From contig MPNW01000734.1 of NCBI GenBank assembly GCA_011800805.1, forward strand, positions 1 to 28,788: 28,788 nucleotides of DNA, given 5' to 3'. The notes under the pieces were generated by a model that had not been told where the DNA came from, did not search any database, and saw only the letters and a program-made list of their open reading frames with translations. The first letter of the stretch is position 1; each line of letters begins with the position of its first letter. The stretch is from Hirudo medicinalis. Taxonomy: Eukaryota > Annelida > Clitellata > Hirudinida > Hirudinidae. The position numbers and the translations under genes were made by a program. This document shows, piece by piece, positions 8,427 through 18,732 of the stretch.

Positions 8427-11400
8427 ATGGCGCGTTTATTCAGGTGTTTGATGTCAACCGATAAAAACGCTATATATGTCTCTTCGTTTACCAAGTTGTT
8501 TCGACGAAGCTGTCATGAGCGATCATGTTTGAATCGTTAGTATAACAAATGTTTTTAAAAGTATTTTGCCCGATGTGGCTTGTTGGACATATAACGAATA
8601 TGATAAGATCTAGCTTTTCTAAATATGCTAAGGATCTAACAATAATAACAGCTCATCAACATTAGTTGTTTTTTTGTTAACGATGCCCTTGGGGGTTGTA
8701 AGCAGATTTTTATTTGTTCATAAATAATTTATTTCATTTCTTAAACAAAATGCTATTATATTTATTATATGGAACTGGTTTAAAATATTAGCCACAGATG
8801 GTCTGAGCACAGATGATAAAGAAATATATGAACATGCACTTTCATTTGCCAAGAATGAAATGGCACCATATATGAAAGAATGGGATCTTAATGTTTGCAA
8901 CTTCTCATTTTATTCAATTTATTGATCACATTAAAAAACAAACCTTGTATTCATGCAGCAAACCTTTCCACGTGACACTCTACAGCATGCAGCACAGCTT
9001 GGTTTCGGAGCCATATGTTGTAAAGATACATATGGGGGTTCTAATCTTGGAAGGCTGCAAGCATCTATCATTTTTGAAGCTTTGGCCCAGGGCTGCCCCT
9101 CAACAACTGCTTATTTATCTATTCACAAGTAATGAATAATTCTAAAAGAATAATCAATAAGAGTCCCACTAAACTACACTGCTTGATTTTTGGCAGTATG
9201 TGTGCCTGGATGATTGATACCTTTGGCAATGAAGACCTAAGAAAGAAGTGGATGCCAAACCTCGCAAAAATGGAAAATTTTGCATCATATTGTCTCACTG
9301 AGCCAGGTAAACTTATAAGCCCTAAAATAATTTATTACTTGTGATGGATCGGGTGTGATTTGGATGCAGACAGTGGTAGTGATTCAGCCTCTCTCAAAAC
9401 ATCAATCGTGAAGAAAAGCAACGAATATGTCATCAATGGCACCAAGGTTTTTTTTTTACCTATTATCATTCAATTTTAATATGTGTGCCACCAATGGCTT
9501 AATATAATCAGTTTTCTATACTCAAAAGCTGCTCTTCACATCTTCTTAAGAGCTCCACAGATGATTAAGAGCAGGCCAGAAAAAGCAAGATAATTCAGTT
9601 GACAGAAAAAGCCTGATTGTAGTACTAATTACATAACATTATATGACTAAATGTCTCTACTATGGATTTGAGTTAATAAAAGCCCCCTAAGTAATGAGGG
9701 ATACATGCCATTTGAAGGTGAATGGCAAAGGTAGTTTAATCCATGGCATTGGTGAGTGGGAGATAAACCTATGATAGATGGATCTTAAACATATGATAAA
9801 ATGAATAACTAATAATGACCAAGAAATTCATTTTTCATCTGCTGGAGACTGGAAATATTCTGGCATCTCATTAACCCCCTTCAACAGAGGTCTGAAATCA
9901 GGTGTATTGTGATACCTACCTATCTTAGGACTCTATCTCTTGCATAAATATCACTGGCATTCTTCTTCCTTCCTGTACTATAAAACTCGAATGACACCTG
10001 AAGACTCATGAAGCCATGCCACATGATGTCTTACAAACTCACTATTATAGTTTTGTTATTATTATTATTATTATTATTTGAAGTGGAAACTCCACAAAGT
10101 GATGAGTTGCAAGGATGGAGGCTTTATTAGAGATGATGGCAATAAAGGTGGCTCCATGCAATTGGTTATAATTTAACAAACATGACCTTCACCTAATGAA
10201 TTCACTGAATGACTATCTTGAATGACTAGAGCTTCATAAGTGGTGCGGGTGAAAGCAGTGTCTACCTGGTCATGGGGAGAACAGGTTGTGAAGGTCCCAA
10301 GGGAATTTCTTGTGTTTTGGTTGAAGCAGATCGCAAAGGACTAAGTTATGGAAAAAAAGAGGAAAAGGTTGGAAGCTCAACATTTCCTTACTTTTAATTA
10401 ATTTATGGCAGACTAAATATAAATATTAAGTGTGACTCATCTGTGTATTAATGCACCTTCATTGATTATGTAAACATTTGTGGATTTTTTTGAATTTTGT
10501 TGGATGAAAATATTACATGGGTGGATCACATTAATTACATTCAATCTTTAAAAATTGTGGTATCTTGTCTCACGTCACCAACTTCATTGACAAAAAACCA
10601 TTAATTCTTTACTACTCTCACACCCATCCATATTTGTTACATTGCAACATTGTTTGGGTGTCCAGTTACCTGTCTTGATTAAAATTGTTAACTGTTCAAG
10701 AAAGATCACTGAGTATCCTTTTTCATTCCCATCCTTTACCATCAATGTGACCCTTGTTCATTACCAAATTCTTAATTATATCATGTACTACTAGAAATAG
10801 TTTTCTGTTCCACAACTCTTTTGCTTCCTTGTTTTGTCCAAACATATTAACATTCAATTAATTCTCTTATTCAAAAGATGTCATTGGAATTTAAAAAAAA
10901 AAATGTGTAGGTCTTATGTCCAAAAGTGTCAACTACATCAAACCTTCATACTCCCTCCATCATACCCATGAATATAGTCCATCTTTTGCCAAAACCACCC
11001 AAGAGCTTAAGCTCTTTTCAATAACATGCTAGGGACCTAGACTATACAACACCATTCCCTCATCTATCAAAAATCAGATGCAGACTGGACCATTCATACT
11101 ATTATATTTATTATTTAAATTGTCCTATAAATTGTACTTAGTTCATGGTATTTTCGATTAATTGTTTATTTATTAATTATTATTAATTGATATTTCTGGG
11201 TCAGCTTGTCAGCGGAGGCTTGCGCTTCCTTAAGGCTGATCCATGAGTTCTTTATTAATCCGCCCATTGGTTTTGTTTGCTTTGTTTCTTTAATTTTGAT
11301 GATTAATAAATTTGCTTGGAAAAAGAAAAAAAAGAAATAAATATACACAAATAAATGTTTATTTGGACTAATTAAAAACTTGATTTAATGCTGCAACATC

Positions 11401-13727
11401 AGCTGACATTTATGCTTCCTACTCAATTGTAAGCAATTGGTCTTTCACTTCAGTTGCCTTAAAAATACTCACATTTTTTTAATACATCAATTGTATTTTT
11501 GATATGTCAGGAAATTAAAAAGTACTAAAGTTCTAAACCCTGGTATTAAGGTTGGCTGGTGTACCCATCCTGCAAGGCAAGTTTTTCTAGAAGATGTTGT
11601 GGTTCCAACTTCAAACTTGTTAGGGAAAGAAAACAAAGGTTTCCATATTGCCATGGACGGACTGAATGGTGGCAGAGTTAACATTGGCAAGTTAATGTTA
11701 ACCCAAAATGTTCAGCTCCATCCTTTTGTTATTACAGACATTAGCAAGGCTTTGCACCTGCTTTGACAAGCCATCTTCCAATTGCTTGCAAGATGTTTAA
11801 ACATTGTTCAGCTGTAACAAGTGTTATTAGTGAACCCTTATCATCCTCATGTATTATTTAAACTTCCTTTAACATCCTTTCAGCATCAGTTTCTCTCGGA
11901 GCTGCAACAGCAGCCCTCGATGCTGTTAAAGAACATCTTGGCATCAGAAAACAATTTGGCAAAAGTCTTAAGGATTTTCAGGTAGTTGGTCAAATGATTA
12001 TAAATATAGAATATAATGATTACCAGTATTGCTGGATAACAAAGTAAAAGTAACGCTTTGCTTTACTTAAGTACAATCGGAGTACTTTTTACTTGTAATG
12101 AAGTAAGATTTTTTTAAATATTTTTACTTCATCCACCACAAAGCATTACAAAGTAACAAAAGTAAACCTTTGATATGATTGGTTTCACAAAATTACATAA
12201 ATTTTATTGTGAACTTTTAAATTCTGAATTAAGGAGTTTTTATCTACACTGGAAAATTTAGAATAGCGACAAAGATAATTCTCATTCATCTGGGTTTGCA
12301 AGAAGAGAAATGTTTAAGTCATGAGAACAATTTTGTGGCTAGCTCTTTTGTGTCATGAACATGAAAAGAACCAAAGCACTTCAAGTACGCTAAAGGTGGC
12401 TTGCTGTAATGTGATGTAATGTTGCGAATTTGTGTAGAATATTACTAATCTTCATCGAAATATCCTGTCATAAAATGATGACAACCTATCTCTCAGCATG
12501 ATCAACATCATTATCACTGTTAAATGAATGTTCCATCAGTTTTTTCACTTAGTTTTGTGATTTTATATGAAACTGGAATCCTCTAAAAGCATAAAGAAAA
12601 TGAAAGATCCACCCATTACATGGTATAGATTAATCTGTAATACTAAACAGAAAATACATGTTAGTAGTAACAGTTTGTAGTTTTAACAGTTTATACTTTA
12701 GTTTAGAGAGTTACGTTCGAAACATGATGGAATGATGTTTGCAATTAAAGTGTAAGTGGCAAGGTATGGCTCGGTTTGTTTATTCGAATAAGTAAATAAA
12801 TAAATGTACGATCACAATAATACAGAATAAGACAGTTGATGAATGACTAAATTTTAGGACTTTTTTTTAATCTTTTTAGGACTTCCCTCATTTTTTAAGA
12901 ACTTTTTAGTACTAAAAATCCAAGTTTCAGTAATTTAGGACATTTTATGACCTGTATAATAGCAGAATGATCACCTAAATTAGTTTATGTGTTTTTCGAT
13001 CATTCAAATATGTCATTAAATAGAATCATTGAAACTGTCTTAAGTAGGAGAATTAAAATCCTTAAAAATTATCTAATTGGAAACAAACAGATATTTTTAG
13101 ATTGGTATTTGGCAATACTTTGAGTTCTTTATGTATGTGAAGGCATTACAAATCCTCCGACCATTTCATAGTGCTCATTCCCGAGGGCACTATTCTGGGG
13201 TGTGGACCGCATTGTGAACACGAGACATTACAACTGCATATTGCTGTTACTGCAGAATGCAGGAATGCAACCTAACCTGCTATGTTTCTGATATTCCCAG
13301 TACCTTCAGTTCAAGTTCGCAGAAATGGCAACATCTGTCGTGGCCTCTAGGCTCATGGTTCGGCATGCAGCTAAATCACTCGAGTCCAAATCTCCTAATT
13401 ATGTCCCATTGGCTTCCATGGCAAAACTCTTTGTCACAGAACAATGTTCAAAGGTTTTCTTTACATTTGCTTTAATTAAATTGTGACCAATATACTGCAA
13501 CATACTTTTTACAGGTTTGTGATGATGCAATTCAGATGTTTGGTGGTTATGGTTATTTGAAAGAATACCCAGTGCAACAGTACTATAGAGATGCAAGGCT
13601 CCACCACATCATTGAAGGTGCGCTTATTATGCACATAAATGTTCAAAAGGTTTTTATAATTTTGCGATTTGTAGGTACAAACGAGATGATGCGACTTCTC
13701 ATTTCTAGGAATGTGCTTTCAAGTTAA
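8427..13727 (+). CDS. ACAD8: Isobutyryl-CoA dehydrogenase, mitochondrial (ACAD8-like), 11 exons
   Basis: FAD enzyme of valine catabolism that oxidises isobutyryl-CoA to methacrylyl-CoA in the mitochondrial matrix. Exons: 8427-8535, 8792-8892, 8959-9128, 9197-9306, 9370-9446, 10230-10367, 11551-11686, 11884-11981, 13310-13453, 13515-13617, 13675-13727. They total 1239 nt (412 aa plus stop) and every junction phase agrees; human ACAD8 is about 415 aa. The start at 8427 gives an Arg-rich, targeting-type leader (MARLFRCLM...[11 protein letters not shown]); an in-frame ATG at 8451 is the alternative. Seen: [86 protein letters not shown], and [17 protein letters not shown] with the catalytic Glu near residue 395. 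TEPDSGSD has Asp where human ACAD8 has Gly, a position that varies among acyl-CoA dehydrogenases. The intron after 11686 starts with GC. The first exon is the least certain, but its phase and its SCLNPTDGL junction fit well. Confidence 0.93.
9447..10229. repeat. Large ACAD8 intron with an (ATT)n microsatellite
   Basis: The intron between exons 5 and 6 is AT-rich and holds no recognisable gene. An ATT trinucleotide repeat of about 8 units lies at 10054-10078. Confidence 0.6.
10368..11550. other. ACAD8 intron 6, nothing recognised
   Basis: This is 1183 bp of AT-rich intron between exons 6 and 7. No coding remnant, RNA gene or clear repeat was identified. Confidence 0.5.
11687..11688 (+). other. 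Non-canonical GC 5' splice site of ACAD8 intron 7
   Basis: Exon 7 ends AACATTG and the intron starts GCAAGT, with the acceptor CCTTTCAG at 11883. Only this junction gives the conserved VNIASVSLG in frame. Apart from the C, the donor matches the consensus well, as is typical of GC-AG introns. Confidence 0.85.
11982..13309. mobile_element. ACAD8 intron 8 with a possible hAT/ZBED-like terminus at 12025
   Basis: The intron contains CAGTATTGCTGGATAAC followed by AAGTAAAAGTAACG and several AGTA/TACTT words to about 12180. This is reminiscent of BED-type hAT ends (CAGTGTTG...AGTAACG). No matching far end was found. The rest of the intron shows nothing recognisable. Confidence 0.3.
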
Positions 13728-13868
13728 TCACATGCAATGTGTGACAACCTGCTATTCACTCAAAGCATAATGAATTTAACATTTAAATATTGTTTGGCAA
13801 AAGTGTCTTTTTAAAAATTGATCAGGTATAAAGATTTTGATCATGTCAAATGATTCAAGATGAAGCAA

Positions 13869-13874
13869 TTTATT
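13869..13874 (-). terminator. Poly(A) signal AATAAA for COX17
   Basis: The minus strand reads AACAATAAATTGC about 30 nt beyond the COX17 stop codon. The same hexamer appears at 14363-14368 only because of the gap duplication. The signal is close to the 3' end of the convergent ACAD8 gene, leaving under 180 bp between the two stop codons once the duplication is collapsed. Confidence 0.7.
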
Positions 13875-13904
13875 GTTACTAAGAAATAAAGCCACATTGG
13901 CGCA

Positions 13905-13989
13905 TCAAATTTTAAATCCGAGTTTCCTCATGCATTCTTTGTGTTGTTCAATAAGCTCCAGACAATTCTCTTCTCCGTTTTTAGCGATG
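13905..13989 (-). pseudogene. Artefactual second copy of COX17 exon 2
   Basis: Identical to the real second exon at 14399-14483, being part of the 127-bp gap duplication. It should not be annotated as an extra exon or paralogue. Confidence 0.85.
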
Positions 13990-14398
13990 CTGTTANNNNN
14001 NNNNNNNNNNNNNNNNNNNNNNNNNNNNNNNNNNNNNNNNNNNNNNNNNNNNNNNNNNNNNNNNNNNNNNNNNNNNNNNNNNNNNNNNNNNNNNNNNNNN
14101 NNNNNNNNNNNNNNNNNNNNNNNNNNNNNNNNNNNNNNNNNNNNNNNNNNNNNNNNNNNNNNNNNNNNNNNNNNNNNNNNNNNNNNNNNNNNNNNNNNNN
14201 NNNNNNNNNNNNNNNNNNNNNNNNNNNNNNNNNNNNNNNNNNNNNNNNNNNNNNNNNNNNNNNNNNNNNNNNNNNNNNNNNNNNNNNNNNNNNNNNNNNN
14301 NNNNNNNNNNNNNNNNNNNNNNNNNNNNNNNNNNNNNNNNNNNNNNNNNNNNNNNNNNNNNNTTTATTGTTACTAAGAAATAAAGCCACATTGGCGCA

Positions 14399-14644
14399 TC
14401 AAATTTTAAATCCGAGTTTCCTCATGCATTCTTTGTGTTGTTCAATAAGCTCCAGACAATTCTCTTCTCCGTTTTTAGCGATGCTGTTACGACAGGCAAA
14501 TATTAAAGAATGTAGTAGAATACTGTTATGACTTTCAAAACCTTACCATTCATCTCGTGGTTTTCTCGTCTCGGGGCAGGCACAACAAGGTTTCAAGGGC
14601 TGCTTTTGGCCTTGGGTGCCCGGTTCTGGTTGTTTTTCCGGCAT
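14399..14644 (-). CDS. COX17: COX17 cytochrome c oxidase copper chaperone
   Basis: Small soluble protein of the mitochondrial intermembrane space that hands Cu(I) to SCO1 and COX11 for cytochrome c oxidase assembly. Exon 1 (start ATG 14644 down to 14547) encodes 32 codons plus two bases; exon 2 (14483-14399) ends at TGA. The donor is ATG|GTAAGG and the acceptor TAACAG|CATCG. The 60-aa product has the copper motif KPCCACPET and a twin CX9C helical hairpin: [11 protein letters not shown] across the splice junction and [11 protein letters not shown], ending MRKLGFKI. This matches the family length (about 62-63 aa) and invariant cysteines. Import by the MIA40 pathway is expected for such proteins. 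It converges with ACAD8 and diverges from the RING ligase gene. No other family fits. Confidence 0.95.
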
Positions 14645-15730
14645 ATTCTCGTACAACGGAGCTTAAGTCGCAGCGTTCCAAGAAATATAGAATTGCTTCG
14701 TATGTCAGACCTGCTCCGAAAATCGAACCTCGATGTGTAGCGACACCGACCTCCCTCTTAAAGCCTAAAAATTAACTTCGAAGTTGCAGTGTTTACACAA
14801 GATAAGATTTATGAGCTACTTTGATATACTTTGTTTTATTTTGTATCTATTACTTGGTATTATTTTATTTTATTTAAAAATATTTAGTGATTAAATATAC
14901 ATGTCCTAAATTTTGTTTTTACGAATGAAAAAAAAGTCATGATTTTTTGTTTAACGCAACTAAGAATTAGTATATAAGTCAGTGATATAATAATATTACC
15001 TGTATTTTGTATTAACATTCTGCATGTGACTTTAGTTATATTTAGTTATTGTTTATGATTTTGATTGTTTTTGTGGCGGATTTCTGAGTACGCTTATTTC
15101 GTTTTACGAAAATAACTAATCCAATCGAGCCTCTATTAATATACAAAACATCTGTAGTTAGATGTCTTCCATGCTTACGTTATAACCTTCAAACTGTTTA
15201 AGTATATATTTGCTCTCTTAAAATGGCCGAGAAGTAAGTATTGTAAAAATTTACTTTTATTGGCTTAAAATGCACATTAAATAAGAAGCCAAGCAAGCTT
15301 AAAAGATACTTCAGCTATCTAACTAAATTATCGTTAGTTATTTTCTAAATCTTCCAACGTAGTCAAGGTATTCGCTGTAAGAATGAAATCTACTTTCTAA
15401 TCTGTAGCAATTGCAAGCTTTTATTTCTCATTAATTTAAGAACTTTGACAAATTTAATATCATAATAGTCCAGTAAGACACTAGTATTGATTTAAATCTA
15501 AAATTGATTGTTGATTAAAACAGAATTTTTTTGGTGGGCGTCATGCTACTGGTTTGCAGAACAACTTCTCCAGCCACAATTACTGTTGTTGGTATTACTT
15601 AAGTTTTGATTTTTGATGTAACCAAATTAGTGTAGTGGTATGCACTGTGACTTTTACATCGTGTTCCTTAAATATAAAAACTGATACTTATGATGTTTGG
15701 ATAATGGTGCAATGAAAGTTTTATTTTTAG
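14645..15730. promoter_or_regulatory. Head-to-head intergenic region between COX17 and the RING ligase
   Basis: 14645-14780 is clearly richer in GC than the surroundings and is probably the COX17 5' leader and promoter. Downstream, AT-rich sequence leads to an ATG at 15223 followed at once by a consensus donor (GAGAA|GTAAGT), and to another short open stretch at 15544-15592. Either could hold the missing N-terminal exon of the ligase, but neither joins the next exon in phase, so no start is assigned. No TATA box or other motif is convincing. Confidence 0.4.
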
Positions 15731-18077
15731 TTAAATGAAAAGAATGAAACAATTGTGACGTTGCCATCATTATCATCAGCTTTTGGACTAAGTTTGCTTA
15801 ATGACAAGTTTGTGGTAAGTTTACTTAGCACAGATGAGTTAACACATCAGATAATACTTGTATTGTTTCAACATTAGGGTCATGTTTGGTTAACTATTCC
15901 ACTTAATGCTTGTATCCCAGTTAAGCCTCCTTCTTCATACAACTCTTCACTTCCTTTTATTGGCCTTGTGAGAAGGCATGATTGTTCATTTGTTGAAAAG
16001 GTATGTTTTGTTTTATTACCATTCATTCCATCATCTTCACCTAGTTCTATGTGAGGTTAAATGCTTAAGGTTCTAAATGTACAAAGATCTGGATTTAAAG
16101 CTGCCTTGATATTTGATCCAAATTTTGATGACCTGATAACTATGTCTGGAAGCTCCGGTTTGAAAATTTATTAAAATTTTTAGTGTTTGAAAATATAAAT
16201 TAATATAAAAATTTTATTTATTTTATTTGATAGTTTTTCAGTGCCTTTTTGTTGTGGATATTTCTGCATATAAAACATGTGCTTAAATAAATAGAATGGG
16301 TGCATTCTTAACTAAATTATTTAGAAGTTAAGTATCTTTTCAATGAACATATGTGAAGTTACATAAAATAATTCCTTTTTGACCTTTAATTTAGTTTGTT
16401 AATTTATCAATTTTTGGAGAAGAAATCACTCTAAAAACACTTGTTCAACTTATAGGATCCATTCTTATACCTTCTTTTTTTATTGGCAAGTCATCAGAAC
16501 AAATTCTCTCAAATTATTTGGAGCCCAAGTGAGCTTCTCCTTGACTTTTCTTGTATGGAAATATCATATTCAATTCTTTTCAGTTTTTCTGTGGAAATTG
16601 AAGATCATTTTCCTAGCTCTTTTGGATTGTTCCTCATTCCCCTGGTTATTGGAATGCTTCTCTGTCTCATCTTTATCATCATTTTCTTGGTCAGTTAAAA
16701 TATATTATTGGTGTTTTTCATGTAAATTTTGAAGTTGGACAACCCTTCCATCTAACAGTTTCTATTGAATATTTTTGAAAGAGACTTGGAGAATATAATT
16801 TATTTCTGAGCATAATTAAGACCATAGGGCTCGGTTGATAAATGATTTGAAATAGAAGTTTAAAAAAACTAATTTTTTCCTTTTTTTTTCCCTTTAATAT
16901 TTCATAAAAACTCAACAGTTTTTGACCTCAAATAATTTATTTTTGAGGATGGTGATTATGTGTGATCTTTTTTAGTTAAATGAAAAGGATGAAACAGTAT
17001 TTATTTCTTTTGAAAAGTTGATGAGGTTCACCTCAGGACTTGTGAATCAGTGGAGACAACGATTGTCAAGATCGGTGTTGAGACTGTTACCCTTGAGGAG
17101 GTTCAAGAAAGGAGACTTCTATGATACTTGTGCTGTGTGTCTGGAAGACTTTAAAGTTAATGACAAGCTGAGAATATTGCCATGCAACCATGGTAACTAA
17201 TTTGCTCCCAATAAAGCCAGTTGTAGCAAACAAGGTTTCAGGATAGTGGCAAATGGTGGTATGCAAATTAGATTGAGGATTTGCATTCTTACAGCTTGCT
17301 TAATAGAAGCAAAAGTGTCATGTTCACAACCCAGCTTGTACCACCACAAGTTTTAGAACTCTTCCAAGCTGATTGAAATCTGGTCCAGCCCTATCAAATT
17401 AGAATGATCAGTAGCTTAGGTTGAGACTGCATTCAGATTCTTATAATTTGTGGCATGCAAATTAGTTCAGAGACTAGCATTCTTAAATACAAGATATCGA
17501 GCACCAGTCTTACTGTGTCATGTTCACAACCTGGCTTGCTTTACTTTAAGCACCTTTGGGAAGCAGTTCTATATGAATGGTTGGCCTCTCCTGGTCATGT
17601 GTGTCTACATAAATATAAACATCAACATGTGAAATTTATGGCTGTGGTAATAAAAATTATGTTTCTTTAAGTTGGAAATATCATTAACTCTAGCCAGATT
17701 GTTTAATGGTGTTCTTTTTTTTTGTCTTGAGCATACCACCAGGACTGCATCGATCCATGGCTGACTGAAAACAGACGGACGTGTCCCCTTTGCAACAAAT
17801 TGATACTCGCTCAGGAGACATCAGAAAATCCTCTTGAAGTGCCTGATGAGCAGACTCCTTTGATAGCCAACCAAACCAGTAATATTCATGTTTTTATGTA
17901 ACTCTTGATATTTACCTTGTTAATATTAATCCTTAGTTTTATTTATTCTTTGCATTTTAATTCTGTAATGTTTTCATTTAAGCAACTTTGGCATCGAGAA
18001 GATTGACAGAAGGAGCACCTTCTTCGTCTCACATTCTTCACAATGATAATCCGAGCCAACAAGGTGCATCTGCTTGA
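15731..18077 (+). CDS. PA-TM-RING E3 ubiquitin ligase, RNF13/RNF167 (Goliath) type; N-terminus unresolved
   Basis: Membrane ubiquitin ligase of the endo-lysosomal system. Exons: 15731-15814, 15878-16000, 16070-16157, 16456-16528, 16584-16689, 16976-17192, 17732-17878, 17983-18077; phases agree and together they give 310 aa. The lumenal PA domain reads [65 protein letters not shown] and ILIPSFFIG. One membrane helix follows ([18 protein letters not shown]). Then comes [10 protein letters not shown] and an RING-H2 finger: CAVC, LPCNHAYHQDC with its H-x2-H pair, [14 protein letters not shown]. The tail [11 protein letters not shown] parallels EHTPLL after the RING of RNF13. The signal-peptide exon upstream was not found. 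The first bases of the 16976 exon are less certain because they repeat the start of the 15731 exon. Confidence 0.88.
17245..17545 (+). repeat. Diverged tandem pair in the RING ligase intron
   Basis: Two related units start at about 17250 and 17446. They share GGTATGCAAATTAG / GGCATGCAAATTAG, then GCATTCTTA, and end with GTGTCATGTTCACAACC. The spacing is about 196 bp. The last motif also occurs, diverged, at 1466-1497. They look like two copies of a short interspersed element or a local duplication. Confidence 0.6.
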
Positions 18078-18730
18078 AAGAAATAACCCAGTTCTTAATG
18101 TGATGATGCAGTGATTTGTGCTTTTTTTTAAATAGTTATTTTTTTATCATTTCTGTTGTTATTTGGGTGGGACAGTTGGTTAAGTGCAAATTTTAAGCTT
18201 TTGCTTCCTAGTATTATATTTATAGGTTATCATAAACATCAAGTGCTATTAAAGCATATTTGTATTCTATGTTCCAAGTGCTAATTTACAAAAAAAAAGG
18301 TAAATTTTCTATTTAATTTTTATGGTTGACAACATTAATCTTCCATGTGATTTCAATTCTGCCATAAATGAGATCATTTTCTAACTGAGACAAGTCCAGG
18401 TAAAGATCCATTTGAGAATTGCTTTATTTAAGATCATGAAAACTGTTCCAACTTCATCCAAATTCCACATAATAAAATTATATTTTTGATGATCAAACTT
18501 TTGCTTTGTTTGAAGTTGAGTGGCTGTTGGAATGATCATTAAGTAATTTGTTTGCCTGTGAGGGAGGATTTGCACATAAGCTTCTATTATATCTTCATAC
18601 TCACACTCTGACTGACAGCATAACTGGCATTTATTGTTTTGTGGACTTCCACATTCTGCATAGATTTTCAAGATGGTCAGTGACGCTACAGCAGTATTTA
18701 GATCGAGTTTTGCATGTTACAGATTGTTAT
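18078..18730. other. 3' flank of the RING ligase, no gene seen
   Basis: AT-rich sequence follows the stop codon. A minus-strand open frame at 18381-18671 lacks conserved motifs and is not supported. No clear AATAAA was found within 200 bp of the stop; the poly(A) site is not assigned. Confidence 0.4.
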
Positions 18731-18732
18731 TA

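Larger units (their letters stand above)
13869..14489. repeat. Assembly gap (N 13996-14362) flanked by an exact 127-bp duplication
   Basis: 13869-13995 and 14363-14489 are identical over 127 bp, offset 494, with the N run between them. The duplicated segment contains COX17 exon 2. The left flank continues naturally into the ACAD8 3' side and the right flank into the COX17 intron, so collapsing the two copies gives a sensible locus and the gap probably represents no missing sequence. Confidence 0.88.

Noticed and set aside
8309..8900. Minus-strand open frames upstream of and over the first ACAD8 exons
   Set aside because: They are shadows of the plus-strand exons or AT-rich chance frames without motifs.
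13873..14531. Long open frames on both strands across 13996-14362
   Set aside because: They are open only because they consist of N; no sequence supports them.
14528..14775. Two overlapping plus-strand open frames of about 70 codons
   Set aside because: They are antisense to COX17 exon 1 and its leader, which has far better support.
15223..15233. ATG followed by a consensus donor as first exon of the RING ligase
   Set aside because: It ends in phase 2, does not join 15731 in frame directly or through the open stretch near 15560, and encodes no signal peptide.
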